From positions 40,001-104,000 of the forward strand of contig JAQGDQ010000215.1 in NCBI GenBank assembly GCA_030141605.1: a stretch of DNA of 64,000 bases, given 5' to 3'. Shown here one piece after another: positions 1-12,777 of this stretch (positions are counted from its first letter, which is position 1; every line of letters starts with the position of its first letter). The DNA is from Tubiluchus corallicola. Lineage: Eukaryota; Priapulida; Priapulimorpha; Priapulimorphida; Tubiluchidae. The position numbers were made by a program, and so were the translations under genes. The notes beneath the pieces were generated by a model, which searched no databases, had not been told where the DNA came from, and worked only from the letters and a program-made list of their open reading frames with translations.

Positions 1-1790
1 GTCTATTAAGTTTGGTTTCAAAAACTCAATAATTATGGGTTCGTTTCACCAATACAATAAACAGCTGCATTTATCAAACATTTTTTAAAAATTTCCCGTC
101 AAATACATGAAATTATTAAAGTGGCTCACACACTAGGTCAGCCTAGTGATTATCACGTGCTACGTGCATAGAGGCTACCTCTGTACAATTCACTGAACAT
201 TAACTCACATACTTGCTCCAGTTACACTGATGACCACGAAAATCTTGTAATTTCATCATCTCCAACTTTCATTTTATAGGCCGAAGTATGGACCAAAAAA
301 GTTGTTTATATCTCTAGAAATTTCCAAGGAATTAGGTTATTAACTCTTGTTTATTTCTGCAAAGACAAATTTGGTTTGCGATGAACGGAGCAAACTGCCT
401 CATTTTCTTTCGTCGGTCAGGGCTAACGTGTTAAAAACACCCATAATAGGTGCTGATTACTCCACACATAATTACGATATTAGTGCTTCTCGTAATATTC
501 TTGTGCTGCTTGGTTATATATCTCGATATTGCAATAAAACTTAACGCATAAAACCAATAAACTGACCAAGAAAATAACTTGTAAGAAAAAATTGGACTCG
601 CCCACGTATAGCAAAACCCTAAAAAATTACAGTATATTAACCCTTTCAGTCCCAAATTATTTTTTTAATAAGAAAAATTTTTTTGGCTTGCTACTTTTGT
701 TCAGTATGTCCATCTTGTTTACACATAATAATTATTTTTTTTACCTGTGCCTGTATGCTAAATATAGCCTGTATCCCACGGGATACATTGGGATTCAATG
801 GTTGCTAAACATGATAAAAAGCAAATGCTGTATAATTGGAAATCTGAAGTTTATTCAATACATTTAATAAAGTCCTGGAATTTTATTACAAAATTCTGAC
901 TTATGTGGAATCTCAACATGGAATTTACATGTGGAATCTCAAGAAGCAATGACGACCATATTGCAAGCATAAGAACACGTTGCATTTTATAGATTTTGTT
1001 TGGCTGAGCTTGCTGCAGCACTTGCATCTCTGCCTTGATTCTTTATTCTCCATTTTTGGAAAGGGTTTGAAAGGGTTAACTAAATTTGCTTAGCACTGTA
1101 GGTGTAAGACCACAAAGCGACTCTGTAATCTCTCTAGAGCAATAAAATATCTAAGAATTTGCCAGTCTCCATGGTTTATAATTATATCATACAGAAAAAC
1201 TGTTAAAGCACAAGAAAACCCTCCACCTACATAAATCTTGAAAAATTCGTCTTGAAATTTTAAAGATCTTATTCAGAAAAACCGAACTTTTCCTTCCTGA
1301 TTTAATTATGAATCTCATTGTTATTATTGTCGTTTCTTCTCTTTTGTACACGTATTTTGTGTCTCCTATATTTTTTAAGTGAAATTACCACATGTTAAAA
1401 AGTTTGTTTGTGTTAAAATGGCAGGCATTCTAAAAACTTCTAGATGCCACAATCCAGCGTTTTTTTGGAATTTTCAACAGGCTGCCCCTGTAGTATTTGC
1501 TTTGATTCAGTGAAATAGTACATCATCAATTTTTATTATAAAACAGGAATTATTTTAATTGTGGTCAAAAGCCTCGCAAATTACCTTGTGGAATAGTCCA
1601 CATAGAACTTCACGAAGATTCTTCACTGAAAGACGAGTAAAAATTTAAATTAGTGACCATCGGCTGTGCCATGACCCGCAGCAGATACTCCACTCACATT
1701 GCTGTGATGTACTACCAATTCTGCAGATTAAGTTCAACATTCAGAGACGGAGAAAACAGTAAAAGCAATTCGTGGCGTCTGCACAGATAG
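1..1790. other. No gene recognised
   Basis: AT-rich non-coding DNA. The short open frames here have no recognisable protein similarity, no signal peptide and no convincing splice context. I see no RNA gene or structured repeat before the minisatellite that follows. Confidence 0.6.
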
Positions 1791-1798
1791 TAGACAAT

Positions 1799-2606
1799 GT
1801 AAGCATGGTTTATCAAAGACAACAAACAATGCGATCCGGCAAGCACAGCTTTAGAAAGATAGTAAACAATGCAATACAGCAAGCATGGCTTAAATAGAGA
1901 CAGAAAACAATGCAATACACTAAGCATGGCTTCAGCAGCGACAGAAAACAATGCAATACAGTAAGAACGGCTTTAGAGAGATAGCAAACAATGCAATACA
2001 GCAAGCATGGCTTTAGCAGAGACAGAAAATGTAATACAGTAAGCATGGCCTCAGCAGAGACAGAAAAGAATGCAATACAGTAAGCATGGCTTTGGCAGAG
2101 ACAGAAAATGCAATACAGTAACAATAGCTTTAGCAGAGACAGAAAATGTAATACAGTAAGCATGGCCTCAGCAGAGACAGAAAAGAATGCAATACAGTAA
2201 GCATGGCTTTAGCAGAGACAGAAAATGTAATACAGTAAGCATGGCCTCAGCAGAGACAGAAAAGAATGCAATACAGCAAGCATGGCTTCAGCAGAGACAG
2301 AAAAGAATGCAACACAGCAAGCATGGCTTTAGCAGAGAAAGAAAAGAATGCAATACAGCAAGCATGGCTTTAGCAGAGAAAGAAAAGAATGCAATACAGC
2401 AAGCATGGCTTCAGCAGAGACAGAAAACAACGCAATACAGTAAGAATGGCTTTAAAGAGATAGTAAACAATACAATACAGTAAGCATGGCCTCAGCAGAG
2501 ACAGAAAACAATACAATACAGCAAGCATGGCTTCAGCAGAGACAAAAACAATGCAACACAGTAAGAATGGCTTTAGCAGAGACAGAAAACAATGCAATAC
2601 AGTGAG
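1799..2606. repeat. Minisatellite, ~38-41 bp unit, about 20 copies
   Basis: Tandem units built around AATACAGYAAGCATGGCTT followed by CAGCAGAGACAGAAAA, with small length differences between copies. Several reading frames stay open across the array on both strands only because the unit lacks stops, so the open frames are not genes. The unit is imperfect and copies have drifted, most at the left end. Confidence 0.9.
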
Positions 2607-2609
2607 AAA

Positions 2610-3730
2610 AACTATGGTTTCGATAAACCAAGCCAGAGAATGTTTGTAAATAGCCTACTGGTCATTTCATAACGATTTCAAGGCACTTTATTATATTACG
2701 TATCACTAATTACCAGAATGTCACTGTCACGGTAATTCAATTATACCGGCAAAATGAAGTGAACTATAATTCATTCATTGGTAAAAAAATAAAAAAGGAC
2801 AATCCTATTACAATGCTGACGTGTCATTATAAAAACAATGTCAAGTTCCACCTGAGAACAACAATAATAGCCTTTCACGAAAACCAGGCTTATAAAAGAA
2901 ATTCACGGATATCATTAAAATTTAATTAACTACATGGCGTTACAGTAATCAGTTAATTTCGCAAAACTTCATCAACCCTAAGAAACTCCTGCTGATCAAA
3001 AGTAAAAGTGACACATTCCTTAACTGCCCTGCCAAACTACATAATTAGACTTATGATATCGTTGAGTATGAATAAAAAGTGAGCCGAGGTCTCTTCATCG
3101 CGTATACTTGCTAATTATTGATTACGACAGAAACAAAACGAATTGTAACCAACGAAAATATGCAATTTTTCATTTTATTTAAATTTCTTTATTTTATTTA
3201 TTTTTTTGGGGAATTGTAGTGTGTAACTTAACACAGCTGCTGTGGAAATTGTAATGTGTAACTTACCACAGTTTTTTATCGTTTATGTATATCGTTTAGT
3301 CATTTAAAAATCTTATATTTTATTTTCTTTTATCTAGATTTCGTGTATTTATTCTTAAATTACTAAATATTATAATAATAATTATTAAATTGTCACAGTT
3401 TTATGAACAAAATAAAAATAAAATAAAGTCTATCACAGTCCTCAGGATAAATGGGAATAAACAGTCCAACTAAATGCATTTAGTAAACATCAATTTCTAA
3501 CAAAAGATCCAATTTAGATAAGAAAAACTTTAGAAGTTAAATGAATGAATTGTGGGGATTCGTAAGTCTTAATGGTGTGCTACAGACAGTTAACATCAAT
3601 TTCAGATTTCTCATTCAGCAAAAAGCAAGGTTATATAAGATGACTCAGTTGACCTGAGAAAAAGACAAGACGCAGTTTCGAGCTGGCATTGTACATTTTT
3701 GAAAACGAATTTCGCTGAAATGAGAAATTA
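2610..3730. other. Intergenic, no gene recognised
   Basis: AT-rich sequence without a supported gene. Near 3215-3272 a short segment containing GTGTAACTTA is locally duplicated. Nothing else stands out. Confidence 0.5.
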
Positions 3731-3731
3731 A

Positions 3732-4227
3732 AGGAAAACAGTACGATTGTGCAGACATTCGTTCAAAATAAAGTATATTGAAAACTACAACAGTTTTTTT
3801 AATCAAAGCTTAGACTAAATATTAATAATTCGGACAGTTAAATGTTGTTAAATTTTCAAAGCTACATGTGCCTCAGTCAATCCACTAAGACTGGCAATGT
3901 TGTTACATTCGTGTGACCGACAAATAGGCGCGGTACCGCTATAAGCATGATCATGAACTACAATGTTCGTCTGTGATCTCAATATACCTATCATTGTACA
4001 AACTCCGGTTAGCGATAGCTGTGTTCGGTTGTCGTTAATTAACTTTCCAAGTTAATTATTCAAACATATTAAAAACAATTGCTAATTTTTATAGGCAAGA
4101 AAATGTATATTGTGGGCAGTAAATTAATAAAAATAATTGCTAATTTTTATAGGCAAGAAAATGTATATTTTGGGCAGTAAATTAAAATGAGATCGAGTCT
4201 AATCAATTGACCGGTTTTCACAGTTTT
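3732..4227 (+). mobile_element. TTAA-flanked MITE, family A, copy 1
   Basis: Non-coding element of 496 bp, flanked on both sides by TTAA (3728-3731 and 4228-4231), the target duplication typical of piggyBac-type transposons. The left end reads AGGAAAACAGTACGATTGT; the right end carries the inverted match AATTGACCGGTTTTC. A second copy lies in inverted orientation at 24578-25099, which confirms the boundaries. This copy has an internal 58-bp direct duplication at about 4075-4190 (GGCAAGAAAATGTATATT in both units). There is no transposase, so it is non-autonomous. The superfamily call rests only on the TTAA and the inverted ends. Confidence 0.75.
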
Positions 4228-4722
4228 TTAAATCATAATATTAGCCATAGCAATTGACAATAAAAACCAAAATTTTCACTCATTATAACAGACTGTGGAA
4301 ATCAAATTGCACACAACGTCACTTATTCTATTACGAGGACTCGTGGATCTTTCTGTTCTGACGAAATAAAAAATCCTTTTATTGATGATGCGCTAATTGT
4401 AACTAAACACAAAAAAGTTTGAGAAGGAACAATCAATCGATTCTCTCCTTTCAAGTGAAAGTTGTTTATAATTAGCCAATCAGAAGCGACTATACAAGTC
4501 AAGGTTGTAACAGTGAAACATCTCCGCGGCTAAAACAAAGCACAAGGGATCGCGATGTGCGCAAACGCGAAAATTGCGCACAATTAGCGCTACAAGCAGC
4601 GCATTAAGCTAAGCGCTGAAACAAACCGGCAGTTAATAAACTAATTACCCAGGTGAGCTTGGCATTGAAAATCTAGGAAAAACTAGGCGGTCAAAATGGT
4701 GTCAAGTTTATTGTGCGGAGTG

Positions 4723-4730
4723 TATATAAG
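4723..4730 (+). promoter_or_regulatory. TATA box and 5'UTR exon of secreted-protein gene 1
   Basis: TATATAAG lies about 30 bp upstream of a likely start near 4753-4760. The leader then runs to a consensus donor (AAAA|GTAAGT) at 4805. The acceptor TCTTTCCAG ends at 5500, six bases before the ATG at 5507. Gene 2 has the same arrangement with the same octamer, which supports both calls. A CATCAC motif follows the TATA box in both promoters. Confidence 0.75.
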
Positions 4731-5000
4731 AAGCAGGGGAGACATGGTGTAGACATCACACTCATCTCTGGTGCAACACAGACAACACACAACCTCAGCA
4801 AAAAGTAAGTACATTTTACTTTCATATTTGAAAGCTTTTAGTTAACACATAGACTTAAGTGTAAACTACGTAATTGTTTAAAATGCTTGCTTCTATATGC
4901 AGCCTGCACCCAGTCACCCACCTAAGGGTCTGGCAGGACCTTAACATCAATACATTGAAGCGGAATTACTTTTTAAACTGCTAAAGAAAATAACTTTATT

Positions 5001-5271
5001 TCTATTTCAATTTTCAAAACAGTTACATTTCAGTAGTAGAACGCTGAAAGTGCATGTAAGCATCCGGTTTGTACGACAGAATCAGACAGGTGAATTTCAG
5101 TTTCCAAAACAGTTACATTTCAGTAGTTGAATGCTGAAAGTGCATGTAAGCATCCGGTTTGTACGACAGAATCAGACAGGTGAATTTCAGTTTCCAAAAC
5201 AGTTACATTTCAGTAGCTGAATGCTGAAAGCGCATGTAAGCATCCGGTTTGTACGGCAGAATCAGACGGAT
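5001..5271. repeat. Three tandem 90-bp repeats in the 5'UTR intron of gene 1
   Basis: Units start near 5011, 5101 and 5191 and differ by only a few substitutions. Each contains CAGTTACATTTCAGTAG and CATGTAAGCATCCGGTTTG. They lie inside the leader intron (4805-5500). The array could hold enhancer copies or be a neutral duplication; the sequence does not decide. Confidence 0.9.
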
Positions 5272-5506
5272 GCATAGTGTGGTTAAATTAAATCCAAGCA
5301 CATGACATGTAGGCTAATATTACAATTCCAGAAACTTCACAAACCACATTTACAATCATCTCATCTTGGTTACTATCATCGCTCAAACGACTTGTGAAGA
5401 ACATGCCCTGAATCTTCATAATCCTTTCCGCTTCATTTCAAATCTGCAGTTGATAAAACATGCTGAAATGTGTTAAACGTGCATTCGAATGTCTTTCCAG
5501 ATAACC

Positions 5507-7318
5507 ATGCAGACGCTCATAGTTTTCTCACTATTCCTCGGGGTGGCGCTGGCCCAAGGTTACGGCCACGGCGGCGGATACGGCGGAGGTTACGGCAAGT
5601 CCAGGGGATATTTCCGCCCCGTCTCCTACGGACCACACAGTAGAGGACACTTGTCTGGAGGTGGACAGAAGAGCAGCCACATTGATTTCACGCGAGCTGG
5701 CAAAGCTTATGGAAACTTGTACTCGACTGATCAAGCTTCAGGTAAAGAGAGAGGAGCCAGAACCCAAGGATATGACTATGATTACCAGTAAGTTGTTTAA
5801 ACTGTATAGTATTATTCTGTCTATTTCACTTGGTACAAAAATTTAGAAGTAAAATATGCAATCTAACAGAGCAATTTAATTTTGTGTTTTAATTTTATAC
5901 ACCTATGAAAAATCTACGAATTAAATTCTGCCTCAGATTTAACAATTTCTATCAAATTTGTTAAAAATCAGCATTACATAAGTGAATCTAAACTGCACCA
6001 GTCTTTCGTTTTTTTGCAATCGTATTTTCCACTCCCCGTCGTGGCAAAAAATTTCTAAGTCTGCATTGCACAAAACTGCGACCAAGTTTTTGAAAAATGT
6101 TGCACACAGAACCTCTTCTATATGGAACTCTGCATCTGGAATCGTGTTATCTTACTTTTGGCTTTATCTTATTGATGAATATCTTTAGAGTTAACACTCT
6201 GCCTCCTCATCTCAAGAAAATTCTCAACTATATTGGCAGTACTATTCTCAACTATTTTCTAAATGTTGTGTTTTCAACTTAAATTCCACAATTTGCCAAT
6301 TTGTAGGACTATTATCAAGCTGTGTTATCAATACTAACGTTTTCCAGTCATTATTAACTATGTTCAGTAAACTATGCTCATAGTCAGACCGAAAATTAAA
6401 GCAAAAACGGATTAAATTGTCTTAATTAACTACCAAATTACTAAGCAGTGTTTACTGATGCGTGCGCTATAATATAACGCAAGTACAACGTTTTCCAAAC
6501 TTGAAGGCCTACAACCGGAAGCGAGTTGCAAACCTTGTTTTTAAATTGAGTGTGAAACAGTGCTTCATACACTGAGACTGTTAATTACATAAATGTAAGT
6601 TAAAAACAGGGACAACCAATGGTTCCACAACACTGGACACACAGTGGACACACAGACACTGGACACACGTCTACGGCATATTTTTTCAATGGTTAAACAT
6701 TAAACTCATTCAACTTATTGAAATTTATGTTTGAAATAATTTTAACAAATAATTTCACAGTTACTGTCGTTAACCTCAAATTTGAATTTCATTTCAAACT
6801 TTCCAAAATTTAACAATAGAACTTATATGAACTAGGGATAATTTAATTTAGCCTTTTATTCGAATAATTCGTTATTCGTTACAAAACTGGTGTAATTTGT
6901 GGTAACGTAAGAACAAGAGGATTTAAAACACACTTCCACTTTCAGGGAAGGTCACGAGTACTTTGTTCCACGCAAACTCTACGGCTACAACATTGAACAA
7001 CCCCTGTTAGGATATGTGGATGACTACAGCTCTGGAAAGGGTGGTTACGGTGGCTATGGTTCCCGTGGTTATGGAGGATACGATGCTGGCTATGGTGGTT
7101 ATGGCGCTGGTTATAGTGGCTATGGTGGCGGTTATGGTGGTGGTTACGGAAGCGGTTATGGTGGTTATGGTGGCGGTTATGGCGGTGGTTATGGAGGCGG
7201 TTATGGTGGTTACGGTGGCCGATTGTATGGATCAAGGGGATACAACGGATTGGCTGGAGCACGAAGTGTTGGATTCAGAGGTTACGGAGCCGGTTACGGT
7301 AACGCCGGTTACCATTAA
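5507..7318 (+). CDS. Secreted Gly/Tyr-rich protein with conserved core (gene 1)
   Basis: Coding exons 5507-5787 and 6946-7318, joined by a phase-2 GT-AG intron, give 217 aa. The ATG at 5507 is chosen because the leader acceptor ends at 5500; the in-frame ATG at 5489 is therefore intronic. Residues 1-16 (MQTLIVFSLFLGVALA) are a signal peptide with likely cleavage before QGYG. Residues 17-41 are Gly/Tyr-rich. Residues 42-122 are a conserved core with QKSSHIDFTRAGKAYG, GYDYDYQEGHEY and PRKLYGYNIEQP. Residues 123-217 are a tail of GGY/GYG repeats ending NAGYH. There is no cysteine in the protein and no membrane segment after the signal. The core is 66/81 identical to that of gene 2, 11 kb downstream. 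I do not recognise the core as a named domain. Low-complexity secreted proteins of this kind occur in mollusc shell matrix, periostracum and byssus, so an extracellular structural role is plausible, but that is inference only. Confidence 0.88.
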
Positions 7319-7492
7319 GCTCAGAAGTGTCAATTTAAAACAGATTCGGCAGGATATACACGAACGGGTAGTGAGAAGCTCGGATTTTCACCTTTAATTA
7401 ATGTTTTGTGATTTTGTACAAGTCAGTCAATGAGTCAGTCTGTTGGTTGCCACGATGAGTGCCACCTATAGTCATAACGTTTGGGTGCTATA

Positions 7493-7498
7493 AATAAA
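7493..7498 (+). terminator. Polyadenylation signal of gene 1
   Basis: AATAAA about 175 bp after the stop codon, in a plain AT-rich 3'UTR. A later AATAAA-like site near 7708 could serve a longer transcript. Confidence 0.6.
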
Positions 7499-7628
7499 GA
7501 GTGCCCAGTATCATGTGACACTGTTAAAATGGAATGAGAAGCTCAAGCAATGCTCTTGTAAATAATATAATGAATAGAGGTTTGATTTGTTTTTCATGTA
7601 AATACACAAGTTATACAAATATATAAAT

Positions 7629-7652
7629 GGCCTTAAAAATGTCACAATTGCT
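7629..7652 (+). other. 24-bp element shared with the region downstream of gene 2
   Basis: GGCCTTAAAAATGT followed by a C/T difference and ACAATTGCT. The same 24 bp, with one mismatch, occurs at 20815-20838. Both copies lie downstream of their gene in the same orientation, though much further from gene 2 (about 1.1 kb) than from gene 1 (about 0.3 kb). Confidence 0.5.
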
Positions 7653-7659
7653 GCACTGT

Positions 7660-10370
7660 ATTTGTAACGTAATAACGTAAATGTGGTACTAGTTTAGGTA
7701 TAAATTAATAAATTTATGATTATTCTTGCACGCTGACTATTGTTATACAATATTGTAACTTATTATATTGACATAAAAATAAACGAATTTTGTAAAAAAC
7801 AAAATCTTTGCTACTATTTGTTTTTGCTTATTATTGATCGAAATTTTCCAACGTTGTTATTTTTTGCTGGCGACTTTTGCCATGAAGTAAAAAAAATCGC
7901 CCAGAAACGAAAACAGAAAAAACATGATTCAAAAACAATAGCTAACATACTCAATTTTATTAAAACAAAAATAGTACTGGTGTGAAAATCTTTCTAGGAA
8001 TGATTTTTTAAAAGTATCTACGATTACGACTTTTGTTTACTAAATGGCAATTTAAAAGGTTAACTCTTGTAAGCAATACCTGCATTTATGAGAACAACAA
8101 CTGAGCTTTTTCGTGATGAACAGAAGCGGCAACACTTCTACCGTTTTGCAAAACGAGCTGCCGTTACCGTTTTCATTATCAGTGCACATGTGCATCAGCA
8201 ATCGGCACAGAAATCAATGTCAGCGCTACTTAACTTTACTAAGCAAGTGAGCAAACACTTTCGGGGGAGGTATGATTCGTTTAGAGTTACTACACAGTGA
8301 ATAATTGAGTGATTGCTACATAACTCAAACAGATTAAAGCTCCTAGTTGATTATGAAAGTGAAAGCGAGCAAGACTGATTGTTGTCTAGCCAGACACGAT
8401 AATGCTTGCTTGTTCATAACCTAGTTTCCACGTGTTTACACGCTCGCTGAAAATTATTTTTTTAATGGTGAAAATAGCTATGCGAAGGTTAAATCAAGTA
8501 ACAGGAGAATATGACGAAGAAATTGAAAGAAATCAAGTTATAGAACTGTAGACGTCACACTGCGTCACCCTTTCGCAAGCTTATTTAGTTTTTGGGGTAA
8601 TCCGCCAATGCTGGCCCACAAATCCGTCAAAAAGATTTAACTTTATACTACCAAATTATTTATAGAGAAGTTGATGTTGATTTTGACAATTTTTACCTGT
8701 GTATCTTGCAATAGAACAAGGTAAAATCATTCTCTGAAGCTTTTCGTGCATCGAACAGCTAAAGCATCCATTTTTAAAGTGAGTTGTACCGATTTGGAGC
8801 TCATTGCCTGTATATGTTTATGGTGCCCCCTCGTAACTGCACAAAATATTAAGTTATTTAAAAGCCGCTTATATAAAGTTAACTTGCATAAATTCCTTGT
8901 ACACATTGGACACATGTAAGCAGTTAATCTCTTTGTGTCTTTACCACACTCTTGTAAATATTGTATTTGTATGTTTTTTGTATGTTTTTTGCCAACGTGT
9001 TCTATATATATATTGTTTTCATTATAAACTGTACTCTGCTATTGGGTGTAAAAAAATAAATAAATAAAATGAAGAACTCTCGGTTTACCGCGCATGTGCG
9101 CGAACTTTCCTACAAGAACAGCCTGAAAAGATTTTGTTTATGGGTTCCGTAATTAGTGAAGGTCTTGGAAGAACAGTGTGACAAACAAGCAACACATCCA
9201 CCGTGCCAAAACTCTGCATCTCCCACTACCCATCACATTTTTACCAACCCCGACAACAGTCGAAACGAGCGTAGGGCATTCACTCGCGTTTGTCTGTCTG
9301 AATGTCTACCTGTTTGCACAAGAATCTATAATCACAATTCACCAAATCTGGTACAAGGGTAGGTTTAGCCTCGCTTTTTGGACCAAAAAGTCAAGGTCAA
9401 GGTCACAAGGTCAAAAATTGTCAAAATAGTGTGGTCTGCTTTCTACACATCGACCGAATGCCGATTCTAGTTGTTCACTCGTTTAATATCAGGAATTCAA
9501 AGTTTGCTAGTGTGTTCCCAAATTCTAAATTCTTTACCACTCAAGGTCATCCTACTTCACGAATTTGTTTTCAACTGATTTTGTCGCATTTTGTAGTTCC
9601 TAACGTTTTCTCACTGAAAATTTCCAAGCTTTTCCAAACTACTGAGGCGTCTAATTGATGACCCTAAATGGTTGATTTTTGGTGCTTTTGTATCATAAAA
9701 ACTGTGGCAGTATATTTGATACAAGCTCCTTATCAAAAGAAAATATAACGAGTAACGAAAAGCCCCGTTTCTCTACGGACTGTGCAAATGATGATGTTCG
9801 CCCTTTGAATCGAAGATGACCATAGTGACAGGGATAAAAGGTCAGTTTGGAGAGTTGTCATTCCTTTGATGAGCCCGAATCTGTCATCATGATTTGTGCG
9901 TGACTTGGTTTAAAGTGAGGGAGGGATTGCACCAGGTCGCCAGCCTCACTCTCTCCACGCCAGAAGTATGATCCAAGGGAAAGGCAGAGCCAGTACATCT
10001 GGTACTTCAGGCGTACTATGCAACATGACCCGCCTATAGGGATTCCAGCTCCGGATTTTTCCTCGTGGTTTACTCCCGAAGCCTTTCTCACGGAGGGTAT
10101 AGCCACAAGGCAGTGGAGGTTTGTGATCAGTGTTTTCCTTCACCTAGATGAATTGCCGGCCAAGGCTAAGGAGCCCCATCTACCCCCAGACTGTGCAAAT
10201 AATCTGTGACATTTTGCAGATAATTTCTTCCTATCCAAACTTTCTTAGTAAACAGAAAAAGCTCATCGGATCAGAAACATAAAGACACATTTTCTCTCTC
10301 CTCTTTTTTTTTGGTTGGTGGTTTTTTGGGTAAATCTTAACCAAGAATATGTTGCCCTGAGACAAAAAAA
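7660..10370. other. Intergenic, old repeat debris, no gene recognised
   Basis: No supported gene. A retroposon-like 3' tail ending in AAATAAATAAATAAA is visible at about 8900-9070. Three AGGTCA hexamers sit at 9394-9413. A more GC-rich patch at about 9870-10200 is open in several frames on both strands but matches no protein I recognise; it is probably an old repeat. Confidence 0.45.
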
Positions 10371-10374
10371 CAGA

Positions 10375-10870
10375 AGCCTCCATTTCGCATTTTGAAGTAC
10401 GACAAAAAATACACATTTTAGCTCCTATAATAATGGCAAACCATTTCTGATAATTAACTAATAGGTTAAAAACAATCAACGGCGGGTGTGCCCAACTAGT
10501 GATGACATCAAGGAAATTTTCAAGAGCACAAACGGTCCACGAGCGTGTTGCAGGCGTTTGCGAAAGCGAAAATTGAAGTACAGTGTTACCATACGACATT
10601 CAGTGTGATGTACAAAAACTCGGCAAATTTTAAGTTCAAAATTCAAATCTCAAGTTTATCGCTGTGCTCACGCATGAGCTGTCCAACGTGTGTACTACAT
10701 CACAACTGAACACCTCTGAACTGAGACGTACAGCACCTCTTTTTGTGCAACGCGCTTCCTGGCGAAATGCATGTAGCAGTGAAGTACTAGCCGCGCAAAA
10801 TAGAAGTTTCATTTCTATGGTAACAATTCTTTTACGTATGTCACTGTTGAAAAAATAGTATATTCCCTTT
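10375..10870 (-). mobile_element. TTAA-type MITE, family B, copy 1 (truncated)
   Basis: Non-coding element related by sequence to the copies at 13692-14196, 28678-29277 and 47274-47890. It is in reverse orientation relative to 13692-14196. Shared landmarks are the GTGATGACATCA segment, the CGCATGAGCTGTC segment, and the terminal CCCTTTCAAT stretch. Neither end keeps a clear TTAA, so this copy looks worn or truncated. Confidence 0.65.
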
Positions 10871-11189
10871 CAATTTTTATAGGGTAGATTGATTTGACCT
10901 ATAGATTGATTTGATTCCGGTTTTTCTTTACCGTTACAATACGCTTTGGAAGCAAGGTACCAGTAGTACCGAATTACTTGTCTCTTTTCGCTATGATGAC
11001 TGCTTTAGCAAGAAAACTATAAGTCATCTGCTACCCAAGAATGTCTCCCTCTCTACAAACTGCGAAGAATTATCAGTTTGCGTCAGTTATGATTAATAAA
11101 ATATTAATAATATGAAAGTTTCTTGCAGACGGTCCATTGTAACTGCACAACTGCATGCTAACCATTGTGTCGTGGTAGACAATATGGCG

Positions 11190-12055
11190 TGCCATGCATT
11201 TCTAGAGCCCCAAAACATGAGGCTAAGTGCAGAATTCCTTGTCTATGATGAATACTGATGACTTTTATGTTTTTGCTACATCAGTTCCACAGCTCCAACA
11301 TCTGTTCAATGTATGTGAAAATTTTGCTTCAGAAAATGACATCTGTTATAACTCTGATAAACTAAATGGTCGTATTGCACACCCAAAAGATATCCTGATC
11401 TTTTGTGTTCTAGTGTGATTCTAAATGGTTCTGATATTAAGATTGTTAATGAGCAGAATTATTTGGGTCACATCTTGACCAACACGTTACAAGACGATCT
11501 TGATATTAAACATCAACGTGGTTTATTATGTGCGAGAGCCAATTGTGGTATTAGGAGGTTCAAAAACTGTTCTGTTGATGTTAAGAGAAGTCTTTTTGTA
11601 GCATTTTGTACACAGTTTTATTGCAATAGTCTCTGGGTTAATCACGATAAAGTAAATATTGAAAAAATGCGTATTTCCTATAATAATGTCTTTAGAGGAA
11701 TCTTTAATCTTCCTCGTTGCTGTAGTGCAAGTCAAATGTATGTTAGCTACAATGCACCAAGTTTTTCATGCATACATAGAAAAGCTGTGTTTATGTCTCA
11801 GAAGTAGGCTGTTTTTGTAGAAGTAGAAGAAGAAAACTATTCATGACTTGCTGTACAATACTGATACAGTTTTTAGATTGAACATTTTTAAGTCGTGGCA
11901 AAGAATTTTATTTACCCATTCTAAAGAACCCTTTCTTGTATATAAGCTTACTATGTTTCTGAAAACTAACTCTGTGTTTTCACTTGTGCCTTATATTTAT
12001 TCTTGTTCTATGGACTGTAAATGTCTGAAATAAAGTAAATAATAATAAATAATAA
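11190..12055 (+). mobile_element. Degenerate non-LTR retrotransposon fragment (RT C-terminal part)
   Basis: Two overlapping frames (11227-11418 and 11403-11807) together encode the end of a LINE reverse transcriptase. One frame has NTDDFYVFATS where active enzymes have a YADD-type motif. The next has the conserved NEQNYLGHILT block and a downstream AYNN-like block (ISYNNVFRGIFNLPR). The frame is broken at the join and the catalytic box is altered, so it is dead. A TAAATAATAATAAA-rich tail near 12030-12055 is the likely 3' end. It is a different family from the LINE at 48545. Confidence 0.75.
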
Positions 12056-12059
12056 TAGT

Positions 12060-12770
12060 GAAAGAGTAATGCACATTTTCATAGCTTTTTGGCCATATTG
12101 GTCAGACAAATTGGATTTCAAATTTTTTTAATCACCCCATTATAGTTTAATTACGCAAAATGGTTGCTCGGTCTGCCACAACTGGAAATAGGCATAGAAA
12201 TTCCACGGATGTCCAATACTGAAACGTTTGTAGTTTGGATGCCATATTGGTCAGCCATCTTGAACTTTTCCATTTTGTAATCACTTCACTATAACTTAAA
12301 TATGTAAACTGGATTCCTTGATCCCATAAAATCTGATTAAGCACCAAAATTACTTTCCTAGGATGAATAGTCATCCTAGTATTTTCACGATTTAACGCTC
12401 ACAATTGAAACATCTTTAAAAATTAGGTCTGTTCAGTGGTCAGACTGTGGTAAACTTTTAGCACGTTACTGAACACACCTGATGCCACAAAGAACGATTA
12501 AAAAGTTCTTTTGTAGCAATTTTTGGGGAACAAACCAAGTTTTCAACCCCCCACTTTCTAGTCAACGAACAAAAAAAAAAATCGGTGGCAAGGAGTAAAC
12601 TAACGTTTGAAGTATTAAGGAGATGCCATTAAATGGTTTTCCAAAGCACTAAGAAAAGTATTACATTAAAGTAACTCAAAAAAATACTGAAGGACACCCA
12701 AAAGTGGCTAAAGAGTCATAGAAAGACAACAAAGGGAGATCGCTACACATTACGCATGCCTTTCTTTGGG
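12060..12770. other. Intergenic, no gene recognised
   Basis: Non-coding. GCCATATTGGTCAG occurs twice (about 12090 and 12240), marking an old local duplication. No coding potential was seen. Confidence 0.45.
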
Positions 12771-12777
12771 AATTGTT

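Noticed and set aside
1712-2597. Long overlapping open frames on both strands, some with hydrophobic Leu/Cys-rich repeats
   Set aside because: They are translations of the ~40-bp minisatellite; all follow the repeat unit and lack any gene context.
5489-5506. Earlier in-frame ATG for secreted gene 1
   Set aside because: It lies before the leader-intron acceptor ending at 5500, so it should not be in the mRNA; the signal peptide also starts naturally at 5507.
6942-7262. Antisense His/Asn-rich open frame
   Set aside because: A shadow of the GGY repeat exon on the other strand.
9858-10209. Open frames on both strands in a GC-richer patch
   Set aside because: Overlapping frames in both directions with no family features; more likely an old repeat than a gene.
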